Virus record (IMG/VR): IMGVR_UViG_3300042691_018486
Span: 1-38,188 of that record
Direction: 5' to 3' (one strand)
DNA: 38,188 nucleotides
DNA from: a virus
Shown here: positions 6,936 through 13,329 of the stretch, one piece after another
How the letters are laid out: each line of letters starts with the position of its first letter
Numbering within the stretch: position 1 is the stretch's first letter
Made by a program: the position numbers and the translations under genes
The notes under the pieces: model-generated
What the model saw: the letters and a program-made list of their open reading frames with translations, nothing else
Told to the model about the DNA's origin: nothing
Databases searched by the model: none

Positions 6936-7375
6936 GGTCTTTGCCCGATCACCGGCGCGCCGCAGCCTCGCAGCCAATCAAGCGCCTTTTCCGGCGAGAA
7001 GAAACAGGCCACATCGTGCCCCATGCGGTAGTGCGAATTGCCCCAGTCCACTTGCGCTTGGGAAAGCTTCCCGGCGCGGCCCGAAGCGTCATAACCCTTC
7101 ATCTCAATCCAGCAGACGCAGCCGCCGGACCATGTGAAGCAAAGGTCGAACACGCCGGGCATCATGCCTTCTGCTTTGGCCTGGCGCTGTGCCTTGGGGC
7201 CGCGCTTGCCTGCGTTGGGGATGGCATGAACCGAAACGCCCGGCGCGCATTCCCGCACCAGCTTGCGGAGCATCGTCACGCGGTGCAGTTCGGTGAGAGC
7301 CTTGCGCCCGTCCGGTTGCTCCACGCGGAATAGCGGATCTTCGGCCAGCGATGTTTCGAGGTCTGCCCAGTTCAT
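6932..7375 (-). CDS. VRR-NUC domain nuclease
   Basis: A 147-residue protein ending in a VRR-NUC fold of the PD-(D/E)xK nuclease superfamily: an Asn/Gly/Lys-rich entry (AIPNAGKRGPKAQ), the acidic GVFDLCF, the catalytic pair in IEMKG, and the following QAQVDW helix. Family members cut branched or flap DNA and resolve replication or recombination intermediates. It sits among the replication genes, joined to its neighbours by ATGA overlaps at both ends. A role in phage replication intermediates is inferred from family and context. Confidence 0.82.
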   Translation of the reverse strand: MNWADLETSLAEDPLFRVEQPDGRKALTELHRVTMLRKLVRECAPGVSVHAIPNAGKRGPKAQRQAKAEGMMPGVFDLCFTWSGGCVCWIEMKGYDASGRAGKLSQAQVDWGNSHYRMGHDVACFFSPEKALDWLRGCGAPVIGQRP

Positions 7376-7602
7376 GCGTTGGCCTTCCTGCGCGCGACCA
7401 CCGCACCAAGCCGCTCGACCAGCCGTTCAAAAGCAGGCGTTCCCCGTTTGACATGCGAGGCAGCGATGCTTTCGACCATCGCGGGGGTGAGTGTTTGCAG
7501 CGGCGCACTCGACACCTTGTCCACGGCCACAATGATGCCGTCGCGTTGGGTCGGTGCAGACGGCGCAAACTGTCCGGGGATGACGCGGCGCGGGGCGGGC
7601 AT
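7372..7602 (-). CDS. hypothetical protein, 76 aa
   Basis: A 76-residue protein without a recognised domain: a Pro-rich N-terminal arm, a short hydrophobic strand (GIIVAVDKV), and an Arg/Ala-rich helix at the C-terminus. The start ATG at 7602 overlaps the preceding stop as TAATG, and the stop overlaps the nuclease start as ATGA, so it belongs to the same translationally coupled early operon. Confidence 0.6.
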   Translation of the reverse strand: MPAPRRVIPGQFAPSAPTQRDGIIVAVDKVSSAPLQTLTPAMVESIAASHVKRGTPAFERLVERLGAVVARRKANA

Positions 7603-7904
7603 TAGGCATCCTTCGCTTTGCAGAAGTCGCTGCGGCAGGCGGCGACCTCGGCAGGCAGCACCAGCTTATCGCACTGGGCGCACCAGACGCCCGGCTTGAG
7701 CTTCGGCAGCGGCGGCAGATCAGTCGGCACAAACCGCTTCGGATGCGAGCCGCCCGAGCGCACCACCTTCATGGGTACGACACGCTTGATCAGTTCACGG
7801 ATCAGCGCAGCGGATTGTGGGCGGCGGTCGTTGTCGAGACTTTCCGCCAGCACTTCGGCATTGGCCAGCAGCGCGCGGAGAGGTTCTTCGGCGGGCGGCA
7901 TCAT
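7602..7904 (-). CDS. hypothetical protein with possible zinc site, 100 aa
   Basis: The first half is an Arg/Leu helical region; the C-terminus has CAQC followed about 13 residues later by CRSDFC, a spacing that could bind one zinc ion. I do not recognise the family. Start ATG at 7904 overlaps the DnaA-like gene by ATGA; the stop merges with the next start as TAATG. Confidence 0.62.
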   Translation of the reverse strand: MMPPAEEPLRALLANAEVLAESLDNDRRPQSAALIRELIKRVVPMKVVRSGGSHPKRFVPTDLPPLPKLKPGVWCAQCDKLVLPAEVAACRSDFCKAKDA

Positions 7905-8401
7905 GCGTCACCACCTTGCGGCAACCACCGCGCTGCAACCTTGCGCATGTAAGGCGTGGCGCGCTTTTCGAAGCTGCGTAGCCCAGCAATGACTGTGCTG
8001 TGATCGCGCCCGCCCAGCCATTTCCCGACCTGAACCGTCGAAGAACCACGGTTGACCAGCACGTAAAAAGCAAGGTTCCGCGCATCGACAACCTCGCGCT
8101 GCCGAGCGCGCCCGGTCAGATCGCCAGCGGTCATGTCCATATCTTCAGCGATGGCCGCAATGATCTCGGTGACAGTTGCGGGCAAACCACGCGGCGGCGG
8201 CGGCGGCGGCAACGGTGCGTCGTCAACTTTGGCCTTGTACGCGCGGCGCACGAAACACGGCGGCGTCAAAGGCGCAATGCCAAGCGCTTCACGGATCTTG
8301 TCCCGCAGAATGTCACTTCCCCGGCGCATGGCCGTGAAGTGGTCGAAGTCAGCCTTGCGCAAGTCGGCATTGCTGAAGGTGATGGTCTGTGCGTACGTCA
8401 T
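7901..8401 (-). CDS. DnaA domain IV-like DNA-binding protein
   Basis: A 166-residue protein whose C-terminal part (about 75-146) matches the DNA-binding domain IV of the bacterial initiator DnaA: DLTGRARQREVVDARNLAFY followed by GRDHSTVI (131-138), which in DnaA reads the DnaA box. There is no AAA+ ATPase; instead a variable N-terminus and a run of seven prolines (about 64-70) precede the domain. It may recruit replication proteins to the phage origin or interfere with host initiation. It is coupled by ATGA to both neighbours in the early operon. Confidence 0.82.
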   Translation of the reverse strand: MTYAQTITFSNADLRKADFDHFTAMRRGSDILRDKIREALGIAPLTPPCFVRRAYKAKVDDAPLPPPPPPRGLPATVTEIIAAIAEDMDMTAGDLTGRARQREVVDARNLAFYVLVNRGSSTVQVGKWLGGRDHSTVIAGLRSFEKRATPYMRKVAARWLPQGGDA

Positions 8402-8859
8402 GCCGCAACACCCCGATGCCGATCAGCCTCACCCACAATCGCGTTCAACGCCTGCACCAGCGGACGGATCGAATCCGCCAGCGCGCAAGTCTCACGGTGA
8501 TCGCGCACACCATCGGCCAGCGCTTCCACCCATTGCGTTGTCAGCCGCGAGAGATCGCCAATCGTCGCCATGTCGTTGGCCGCGCAAAGACCGACCGGGC
8601 GCAGTTCAAACCCAGCCGCCGCGAACACCTCATTCAGCGCAGTCGGATCAGCCCGCAGCGAATTGATGACGGTGTGCAGTTCGGGCGTGCTTTCACCGGA
8701 CATGGTGCGCGAAACCGTTTTGACATCGACCCCGATGGCGTCGGCAAACGTACCCTTGCCAGTGCAGGCGATGACGCGAGCCCAGCCAGCGACCAGCCGG
8801 GCAGATACGTCCATTTTCGAATGAATTGCAGGGCGCACTTGGCGCGCAGGATCATGCAT
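8398..8859 (-). CDS. putative helix-turn-helix regulator, 153 aa
   Basis: A 153-residue protein with a likely helix-turn-helix near residues 30-60 (FADAIGVDVKTVSRTMSG), followed by an alpha-helical C-terminus with Cys and Arg residues. By position, second to third behind Cro on the rightward-equivalent transcript, it could play the part of lambda CII, but there is no sequence proof. I use the ATG at 8859, which has GGAG seven bases upstream, rather than the ATG at 8871 with no good site. It overlaps the upstream gene by 8 bases. Confidence 0.65.
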   Translation of the reverse strand: MHDPARQVRPAIHSKMDVSARLVAGWARVIACTGKGTFADAIGVDVKTVSRTMSGESTPELHTVINSLRADPTALNEVFAAAGFELRPVGLCAANDMATIGDLSRLTTQWVEALADGVRDHRETCALADSIRPLVQALNAIVGEADRHRGVAA

Positions 8860-9160
8860 TACGCTCTCCATGAAAAACCCCGTTCCCAACCTTGAGCGCG
8901 CTGGAAATGCATTTCCGGCACCCGCACGCGCTTGCGACCACGCTGGCAGGATGGGCCTCGAAGCCGCCGGGGTTGTCGGCTTGATGAGAGAGCGGGGCCG
9001 GTGTCTGAAGGGACGGGGAAGCGGTGTTGACTGCCTCCCCGTCAGTTTCCCGGCGAAGGGGAAATGGGTGTGTGTCGCCGGGGTGTTCGGTGATGGTGAT
9101 GTTCTGGCAGTAGGGCAGGGCTTTGGCCCAACTCCCCGCTTCGGACTGATCGTCGATCAC
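8852..9160 (-). CDS. hypothetical protein, 102 aa (GTG start)
   Basis: A 102-residue protein starting at a GTG that overlaps the previous stop as GTGA. It has a Ser/Thr/Pro-rich middle and a CGCRKC motif near residue 80 that could bind a metal. Family unknown. The frame extends upstream to 9220 without a better start, and the coupling at 9160 decides the choice. Confidence 0.5.
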   Translation of the reverse strand: MIDDQSEAGSWAKALPYCQNITITEHPGDTHPFPLRRETDGEAVNTASPSLQTPAPLSHQADNPGGFEAHPASVVASACGCRKCISSALKVGNGVFHGERNA

Positions 9161-9243
9161 GCCTGCCCCCGCTTGATGGCAGGGCCGATCACCATGCCCA
9201 GCGGGACGGAGGCGATGCACCAGATGGCGAGGAGGGCCATCAT
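9157..9243 (-). CDS. membrane micro-protein, 28 aa
   Basis: A 28-residue peptide that is almost entirely one hydrophobic segment (ALLAIWCIASVPLGMVIG) followed by a short basic tail. Its ATG at 9243 overlaps the cro stop (ATGA) and its stop overlaps the next GTG (GTGA). It would be made early after derepression. No family recognised; a membrane-acting early peptide is inferred. Confidence 0.5.
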   Translation of the reverse strand: MMALLAIWCIASVPLGMVIGPAIKRGQA

Positions 9244-9422
9244 GCGGCTGCGTCCTGCTTGGGATGCGACAGCAATGACTGCGCTGCGATCAGCGTCCGC
9301 TTGTTTGTCGGGATTTCCCCGCTCTCCAGTCTGGAAAGCGTAGACTGATGGATTCCGAGCATGTCGGCCATCACGGCTTGCGAAACGTCGAGGGCCTCGC
9401 GAATGGTCTTGATCGTGTCCAT
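9240..9422 (-). CDS. Cro-like repressor (XRE helix-turn-helix)
   Basis: A 60-residue single-domain XRE protein: TIREALDVSQAVMADMLG then HQSTLSRLESGEIP gives the scaffold and recognition helices of a Cro/CI fold. It is divergent from the CI-type gene at 9518 and is the first gene of the long minus-strand transcript, the classical Cro position. I chose the ATG at 9422: the longer frame from 9461 runs back through the operator and promoter. The predicted transcription start falls one or two bases before this ATG and no Shine-Dalgarno is visible, so the mRNA may be leaderless. Confidence 0.82.
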   Translation of the reverse strand: MDTIKTIREALDVSQAVMADMLGIHQSTLSRLESGEIPTNKRTLIAAQSLLSHPKQDAAA

Positions 9423-9429
9423 GACCCAA

Positions 9430-9458
9430 TGCGTAAATGCGCATACGCATAATGTCAA
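9430..9458 (-). promoter_or_regulatory. early promoter for cro and the replication genes
   Basis: A perfect minus 35 box TTGACA is read on the minus strand at 9458-9453. A weak minus 10 (TACGCA, 9435-9430) follows at 17 bases. The spacer holds the operator palindrome, and is nearly identical to the spacer of the plus-strand promoter at 10193. Confidence 0.65.
9437..9450. promoter_or_regulatory. repressor operator O1, ATGCG-CATA-CGCAT
   Basis: A 14-base palindrome in the spacer of the cro promoter. The same ATGCG-N4-CGCAT pattern occurs at 10171-10184 and 10201-10214, on the other side of the repressor gene. An extra half-site ATGCG lies at 9429-9433. Binding by CI and/or Cro is inferred. Confidence 0.7.
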
Positions 9459-9517
9459 CACCCCGCATATCCTTAAGCGCGTTAGGCGATGATGCGTCGG
9501 CGGGTTATGCGGGCGGC

Positions 9518-10120
9518 ATGAACAATTCGCTCGCAGAAAAGATCAAAGCGATCCGCCTCGCGCACGGGATGACGCAAGGCGAGTTCGCCGCCCTGTTCCA
9601 ATCCACACAAAGCACCGTCTCGCGCTGGGAGAAGGGTGCGGACCCAGAACACCGGCATCTCCTGCAGCTTGCCGAGATGGCAGGCGTCACGGTCGAGGCC
9701 CTGCTAGGTGTCGCCAATATGGACGTATATTCGCTTAGGGATATTCCGGTCCTAGGGTACGTTGGCACCGGGGCAGAAGTCCTGCCGTTTGAGACTTTTG
9801 CAGGAGCCGCGGTGACATTTACGGATCGTCCAGATGGGATCACCGGCAAAGCTGCTGCCGTAGAAGTACGTGGTGACAGCTTGTTTCCGACCGCCGAAAA
9901 TGGCTGGAAACTGATTTACGCCGATGGCCAACAGGCCGATGAAAGCGACATGCTCAACCGCCTTTGCGTGGTTAAGCTCGTCGGCGGGAAGACGTTGATC
10001 AAGCGTGTCATGCGCGGATCGAAGCCCGGCCACTACCACCTGGTATCGACAAACGCGCCTGTGATCGAAGACGCCCAGATCGAATGGGCCTCGCGCGTGA
10101 AGGCCATCATCCCCAACTGA
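9518..10120 (+). CDS. CI/LexA-type repressor with S24 peptidase domain
   Basis: A 200-residue lysogeny repressor. Residues 5-45 form an XRE helix-turn-helix (IRLAHGMTQGEFAALF, QSTVSRWEKG); residues about 75-200 form a LexA-like S24 domain with the nucleophile serine in VRGDS (S121) and the general-base lysine in TLIKRV (K162). RecA-stimulated self-cleavage is the family mechanism; the scissile bond is not the classic Ala-Gly, and the LGYVGTGAEV stretch (79-88) is the likely place. The ATG at 9518 is used because the longer frame from 9437 passes through the operator. It is transcribed away from cro, as in lambdoid switches; a CATAAT at 9448-9453 could be its minus 10. Confidence 0.88.
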   Translation: MNNSLAEKIKAIRLAHGMTQGEFAALFQSTQSTVSRWEKGADPEHRHLLQLAEMAGVTVEALLGVANMDVYSLRDIPVLGYVGTGAEVLPFETFAGAAVTFTDRPDGITGKAAAVEVRGDSLFPTAENGWKLIYADGQQADESDMLNRLCVVKLVGGKTLIKRVMRGSKPGHYHLVSTNAPVIEDAQIEWASRVKAIIPN

Positions 10121-10170
10121 TTCGGCGCGCAAAAGCCGCCTACAGCCCAGAAACGCGATAGAAATAAGTT

Positions 10171-10184
10171 ATGCGCCTCCGCAT
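10171..10184. promoter_or_regulatory. repressor operator O2, ATGCG-CCTC-CGCAT (possible weak terminator)
   Basis: A palindrome of the same pattern as O1, centred exactly 30 bases before O3, about three helical turns, which would suit cooperative repressor binding. As RNA it forms a 5-bp hairpin followed by TTTTT (10184-10188), so it could also end the repressor transcript. Confidence 0.6.
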
Positions 10185-10192
10185 TTTTGTGC

Positions 10193-10221
10193 TTGACGAT
10201 ATGCGTATGCGCATTTAAGCA
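10193..10221 (+). promoter_or_regulatory. PL-like promoter with operator O3 (10201-10214)
   Basis: Minus 35 box TTGACG at 10193-10198 and minus 10 TAAGCA at 10216-10221 with 17-base spacing. The spacer contains the operator ATGCG-TATG-CGCAT at 10201-10214 and is almost the same as that of the cro promoter on the other strand. It should drive the plus-strand recombination and integrase operon from 10260. Confidence 0.65.
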
Positions 10222-10259
10222 GGTGTCATCAGCCGCACAGAGCGGCAGGAGGCACCCCG

Positions 10260-10625
10260 ATGCAAACCACCAGCCCCTTCAGCAAGACGTTCACCACCGA
10301 GATGGACTTCTGCCACCCGCGCACCGAGCGCACGATCAGCGATGTGACCGTCCGCTACACGTTCGACGGGAACGAGTTCAACACCACGACCGACTTCGAC
10401 GCGGACTGGATGAACGAGGACGCCTACAACGCCATCGCGGTCGATCAGTGCATGGCGACCCCTGACCTGTTCCTTGATTGGGCCGACGCACTGGACCCGA
10501 TCTACGCGCCGGAAGCTGTGCGCCGGTTGCTGGCTTGGTCGTCGGCTTACGATGGCTGGGAATTGGTGGCGGACGCGGTGCAGCTTCTGCGTGATGGCAG
10601 TGCAGACGTGCAGGTGGCAGCATGA
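10260..10625 (+). CDS. hypothetical protein, first gene of the plus operon, 121 aa
   Basis: A 121-residue acidic protein with many Asp, Thr and aromatic residues; no family recognised. It is the first gene behind the repressed promoter at 10193 and has an excellent ribosome binding site (AGGAGG, 10247-10252), so it should be abundant on induction or infection. Its N-terminal third looks beta-rich and the C-terminal half helical. Position in lambdoid phages would fit an anti-host or recombination accessory protein, but nothing specific can be seen. Confidence 0.7.
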   Translation: MQTTSPFSKTFTTEMDFCHPRTERTISDVTVRYTFDGNEFNTTTDFDADWMNEDAYNAIAVDQCMATPDLFLDWADALDPIYAPEAVRRLLAWSSAYDGWELVADAVQLLRDGSADVQVAA

Positions 10626-10807
10626 GCAGCGCAACCCGCACCCTCGCCGCTTGCCTCAAGGCAGCCGATTACGAGCTTCGCCATCGCAACGTGATTGAAG
10701 CCCGCCGCCACCTCGCCGCCATGTCGCCGGAACGCCGCACGATGCTTGAGGCGGAATGGGATGTGCCGGTGTCCGATGGGCGGCGTACTGGACCGGAGGC
10801 GTTCTAA
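10622..10807 (+). CDS. hypothetical protein, 61 aa
   Basis: A 61-residue basic, helical protein (ATRTLAACLKAADYELRHRN; RRHLAAMSPERR). Starts with an ATGA overlap at 10622 and ends in TAATG with the following membrane peptide. No family recognised. Confidence 0.6.
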   Translation: MSSATRTLAACLKAADYELRHRNVIEARRHLAAMSPERRTMLEAEWDVPVSDGRRTGPEAF

Positions 10808-10905
10808 TGCAAACCCTCCGCATCCTCTGGGCCACCCGCTGGACCGGCCTCGCGATCTTCGCAGCAGCCGCGCTGCTTCCGTTTCTCGCATGTTTGGGAG
10901 AATGA
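10807..10905 (+). CDS. membrane micro-protein, 32 aa
   Basis: A 32-residue peptide with a basic N-terminus and one hydrophobic segment (GLAIFAAAALLPFLACLG). It begins at the TAATG junction and ends at an ATGA junction. A single-pass inner-membrane peptide is likely; its function is unknown. Confidence 0.55.
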   Translation: MQTLRILWATRWTGLAIFAAAALLPFLACLGE

Positions 10906-11057
10906 CTGTGCACGACCGCTACGCCGCGAAGGCCACGCGCCTGATGCCCGCGCTTTATGGCGGCTTTATCCGCGTCCCTGCCTACACGATGGCCGAACGT
11001 CGCAAGCGCGCCGGGCTGGCTGATTGGCTCAAGGCTCGTCGTGGGGTGGGGCGGTGA
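10902..11057 (+). CDS. small basic protein, 51 aa
   Basis: A 51-residue, Arg/Lys/Ala-rich soluble protein (RYAAKATRLMPALYGGF; MAERRKRAGLADWLKARRG). The ATG at 10902 overlaps the previous stop (ATGA) and its own stop overlaps the GTG of the exonuclease gene. No domain recognised. Confidence 0.55.
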   Translation: MTVHDRYAAKATRLMPALYGGFIRVPAYTMAERRKRAGLADWLKARRGVGR

Positions 11058-11737
11058 GCGCGCCGGTTTATCACCCCGCCGTGGTGCAGGGCTCAGACGA
11101 ATGGCTCCAGATGCGTTGCGGTCTGATCACCGCCAGCGAGATGAAGCTCATTCTCACGCCCACGCTCAAGGCCGCGAACAACGACAAGACGCGCGCCCAT
11201 GCCTTTGAACTGGCTTTCCAGCGCCTCACGCAGCACGTTGAACCGCAGTACGTGTCGGACGCCATGTTGCGCGGCCAAGAGGACGAGATTTACGCCCGCG
11301 CCGCTTATGCCGAGCATTACGCCCCGGTGCAGGAATGCGGCTTCATCACGCGCGACTTTGGCGGCTTCACCATCGGTTACAGCCCCGATGGCTTGGTCGG
11401 CGTCGATGGCCTGATCGAATGCAAGTCCCGCGCCGGCAAGTACCAGGTGCAGACCATCGCGGCCAATGAAGTGCCCGAAGAATACGTGTTGCAGCTTCAA
11501 ACCGGGCTGCTGGTGACGGGCCGCAAGTGGATTGACTTCATATCGTACTGCGGCGGGTTGCCGGTGTTTGTGAAGCGTGTCGAGCCGGATGACGACATTC
11601 AGGACGCGATCTTTAGCGCTGCGCTCGCCTTCAACGACCGCGTGGCCGAAGTCATGCAGCAGTACCAGCACACATTGCGGAACATGCGCCCCGTGATTGC
11701 GACCGAGCGGCGCGAAATTGAGGAGATTATCCTGTGA
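11054..11737 (+). CDS. YqaJ-type (lambda exonuclease-like) recombination nuclease
   Basis: A 227-residue nuclease of the YqaJ/lambda exonuclease family, which resects double-stranded ends 5' to 3' for single-strand annealing recombination. Visible motifs: the ITASEM segment (25-30), GQEDE (74-78), and the PD-(D/E)xK core YSPDGLVG (109-116) with IECKS (121-125), so D112, E122 and K124 are the expected metal ligands. The GTG at 11054 overlaps the previous stop as GTGA. It is followed by a coupled gene that may encode its annealing partner. Confidence 0.88.
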   Translation: MSAPVYHPAVVQGSDEWLQMRCGLITASEMKLILTPTLKAANNDKTRAHAFELAFQRLTQHVEPQYVSDAMLRGQEDEIYARAAYAEHYAPVQECGFITRDFGGFTIGYSPDGLVGVDGLIECKSRAGKYQVQTIAANEVPEEYVLQLQTGLLVTGRKWIDFISYCGGLPVFVKRVEPDDDIQDAIFSAALAFNDRVAEVMQQYQHTLRNMRPVIATERREIEEIIL

Positions 11738-12405
11738 ACGAGATTCTGGACATGAGCCGCTTTGTCGAGGCGAAGTCGGACCAGCTCAACACCGACGATC
11801 TGATCGGCAGCCCGCGCACGATCACCGTGACGCGCGTGACCGGCAATGATGGCGACCAGCCCATTTCGATCCACTACGAAGGCGACAACGGCAAGCCGTT
11901 CAAGCCCTGCAAGACCATCCGCCGCGTGTTGCTGGCCGTGTGGGGCCGCAACGCTGCTGACTACGTTGGCCGGTCGATGACGCTCTACCGCGATGACGGC
12001 GTGACGTTCGGCGGGTTGAACGTGGGCGGCATTCGCATCAGCCACATGAGCCACATCGACAAGAAAACGGTCGTGGTCGTGATGAAGACCAAGGGCAAGA
12101 AAGCCGGGATCGAAGTGTCCCCGCTGGCCATCGAAGCCCCTGCAGCCGCCGCGCCCGATTGGGCCAGGTTCGCGCGAACCACGCTCGACGCCATCGCCCG
12201 CGCGCCTGATCTGGAAAGGCTCGACGCCTTTATCGACAGCCGCCACGCCAAGCTGGCCACGCTCGCACAGGCCGCCCCCGATCTGTGGCAGGCCGTCGAT
12301 GACGCCCTTCGCGTCCGCCGCGCCGAGTTTGCCGAACTCGAACAGGGCCGCACCGACGAGCAGCACGGGGACCAGTTCACCGACGATCTCCCGCCGAACT
12401 TCTGA
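11734..12405 (+). CDS. conserved-looking protein coupled to the exonuclease; candidate recombination partner
   Basis: A 223-residue protein starting with GTG at a GTGA overlap. The first 135 residues look like one compact domain with repeated beta-type segments (RTITVTRVTG, QPISIHYEGDNGKPFKPC, SMTLYRDDGVTFGGLNVGGI, TVVVVMKTKGKK), followed by a helical acidic C-terminus. I have no firm family name. Its place directly after the YqaJ nuclease, where Redbeta/RecT/ERF-type annealing proteins or a single-strand DNA binding protein usually sit, makes a DNA-binding partner plausible; the acidic C-terminal end also resembles SSB-like tails. This role is inference. Confidence 0.65.
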   Translation: MNEILDMSRFVEAKSDQLNTDDLIGSPRTITVTRVTGNDGDQPISIHYEGDNGKPFKPCKTIRRVLLAVWGRNAADYVGRSMTLYRDDGVTFGGLNVGGIRISHMSHIDKKTVVVVMKTKGKKAGIEVSPLAIEAPAAAAPDWARFARTTLDAIARAPDLERLDAFIDSRHAKLATLAQAAPDLWQAVDDALRVRRAEFAELEQGRTDEQHGDQFTDDLPPNF

Positions 12406-12421
12406 TTTTCCACCAAGGGAG

Positions 12422-12446
12422 CCGGGTGGCCCAATAAGCCGCCCGG
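12422..12446 (+). promoter_or_regulatory. hairpin just before the 12455 start codon
   Basis: A 9-bp stem (CCGGGTGGC/GCCGCCCGG, one G-U pair) with loop CCAATAA. Its 3' arm touches the ribosome binding site GGTGAT (12445-12450) of the next gene. No T-run follows, so translation or mRNA stability control is more likely than termination. Confidence 0.45.
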
Positions 12447-12454
12447 TGATTACG

Positions 12455-12880
12455 ATGACCACCGCCCACGAAGACCAGTTCACGCCTGCGCCGGTTGAGG
12501 TGACGCAAGAGCGCGCTGTCATGGACGCACTGTGGCCCCTGCTTGGCGGCAACCACACCGAAGCCGATCTGTGGGGCCAAATTGGCGAGGCCGTCGCAAC
12601 TGCGCTCGCCCGCCACCGCACCGCCAGCGCGCCCGCTGGTGAGGTCGAGCCGGTGGCAATGCAGCGGACGATTGATCGCCTGCATCGCGAATTGTCAGAC
12701 CTGCGCACCAAGTACGTTGACGCACTAGCGGCCCACCCTCCCGCGCCCACCGATCTGGTGGAGCTTGTGACCATCCTGCACCAGTACCGCAGCGACATGC
12801 TTCGACCGCCCGCCTCAGACAGCCGGGAGAGGCGCGTTGCCATGATTGACGCTGCCCTCGCCAAGCATGGGGGTGCGTGA
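12455..12880 (+). CDS. hypothetical protein, 141 aa
   Basis: A 141-residue helical protein with a likely coiled-coil stretch in the middle (MQRTIDRLHRELSDLRTKYV). The ATG at 12455 is chosen because of GGTGAT about five bases upstream; the longer frame upstream only shadows the previous gene. No family recognised. The start is preceded by a 9-bp hairpin, and the stop overlaps the next start (TGATG). Confidence 0.6.
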   Translation: MTTAHEDQFTPAPVEVTQERAVMDALWPLLGGNHTEADLWGQIGEAVATALARHRTASAPAGEVEPVAMQRTIDRLHRELSDLRTKYVDALAAHPPAPTDLVELVTILHQYRSDMLRPPASDSRERRVAMIDAALAKHGGA

Positions 12881-13329
12881 TGAGTTTTTACAGAGAGACG
12901 CAGGTAAAATCTGTTCGCAAGGCCCGCCAATGTTTGGGCTGCCAGCGCCGGATTGAGGTAGGCCAGCCTGCCCTCAATTGCTCTGGCAATTGGGATGGCG
13001 ATTTTTGGGCAGGTACATACCACACCGATTGCCGGGATGCTGAGGTAGCCCACAACAAGGAATGCGGTAGTTTTGGAAACGAATGGCAGGCTCTACATGA
13101 AATTGAGTGGGATGCTTGGCCTTGGCTGATTGAGGCATTCCCGACCGTTGCCGCGCGCATGAACGCCACCACGGAACGCTACAACAAAATTCAGGAAGAG
13201 CAGCGCCGATGCCGTGAAGCATTTGCCGCGCGCATGAACGCCACCACGGAACGCTACAACAAAATTCAGGAAGAGCAGCGCCGATGCCGTGAAGCATTTG
13301 CCGCCGCCCGAAAGGAACCCCACCCATGA
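12880..13329 (+). CDS. zinc-ribbon protein with duplicated 25-residue helix, 149 aa
   Basis: The N-terminal part contains CLGC (about 19-22), a later Cys in NCSGNW, and HTDC, which together look like a zinc-binding knuckle; the middle is Trp-rich. From about residue 90 a 25-residue unit (ARMNATTERYNKIQEEQRR and the following CREAF) is repeated exactly twice, encoded by a perfect 75-base tandem repeat, and is probably a coiled coil. Family unknown. Start is ATG at 12880 (a GTG at 12877 is also possible). The exact nucleotide identity of the two units says the duplication is recent or copy-number variable. Confidence 0.65.
   Translation: MSFYRETQVKSVRKARQCLGCQRRIEVGQPALNCSGNWDGDFWAGTYHTDCRDAEVAHNKECGSFGNEWQALHEIEWDAWPWLIEAFPTVAARMNATTERYNKIQEEQRRCREAFAARMNATTERYNKIQEEQRRCREAFAAARKEPHP
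13148..13297 (+). repeat. perfect 75-base tandem duplication, in frame
   Basis: Bases 13148-13222 and 13223-13297 are identical, with a further few matching bases after 13298. The unit adds exactly 25 codons. Because the unit is only slightly longer than the 70-base repeats bounding this sequence, the true copy number may not be two. Confidence 0.92.

Noticed and set aside
9437-9517. Upstream start of the repressor at 9437
   Set aside because: The extension would run through the operator and promoter; the ATG at 9518 begins directly at the helix-turn-helix domain.
11599-13053. 484-codon minus-strand frame across the exonuclease partner genes
   Set aside because: It spans several coupled plus-strand genes and has biased, low-information composition.
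13148-13297. CRISPR-like array
   Set aside because: Only two contiguous units with no spacers, in frame in a coding gene.
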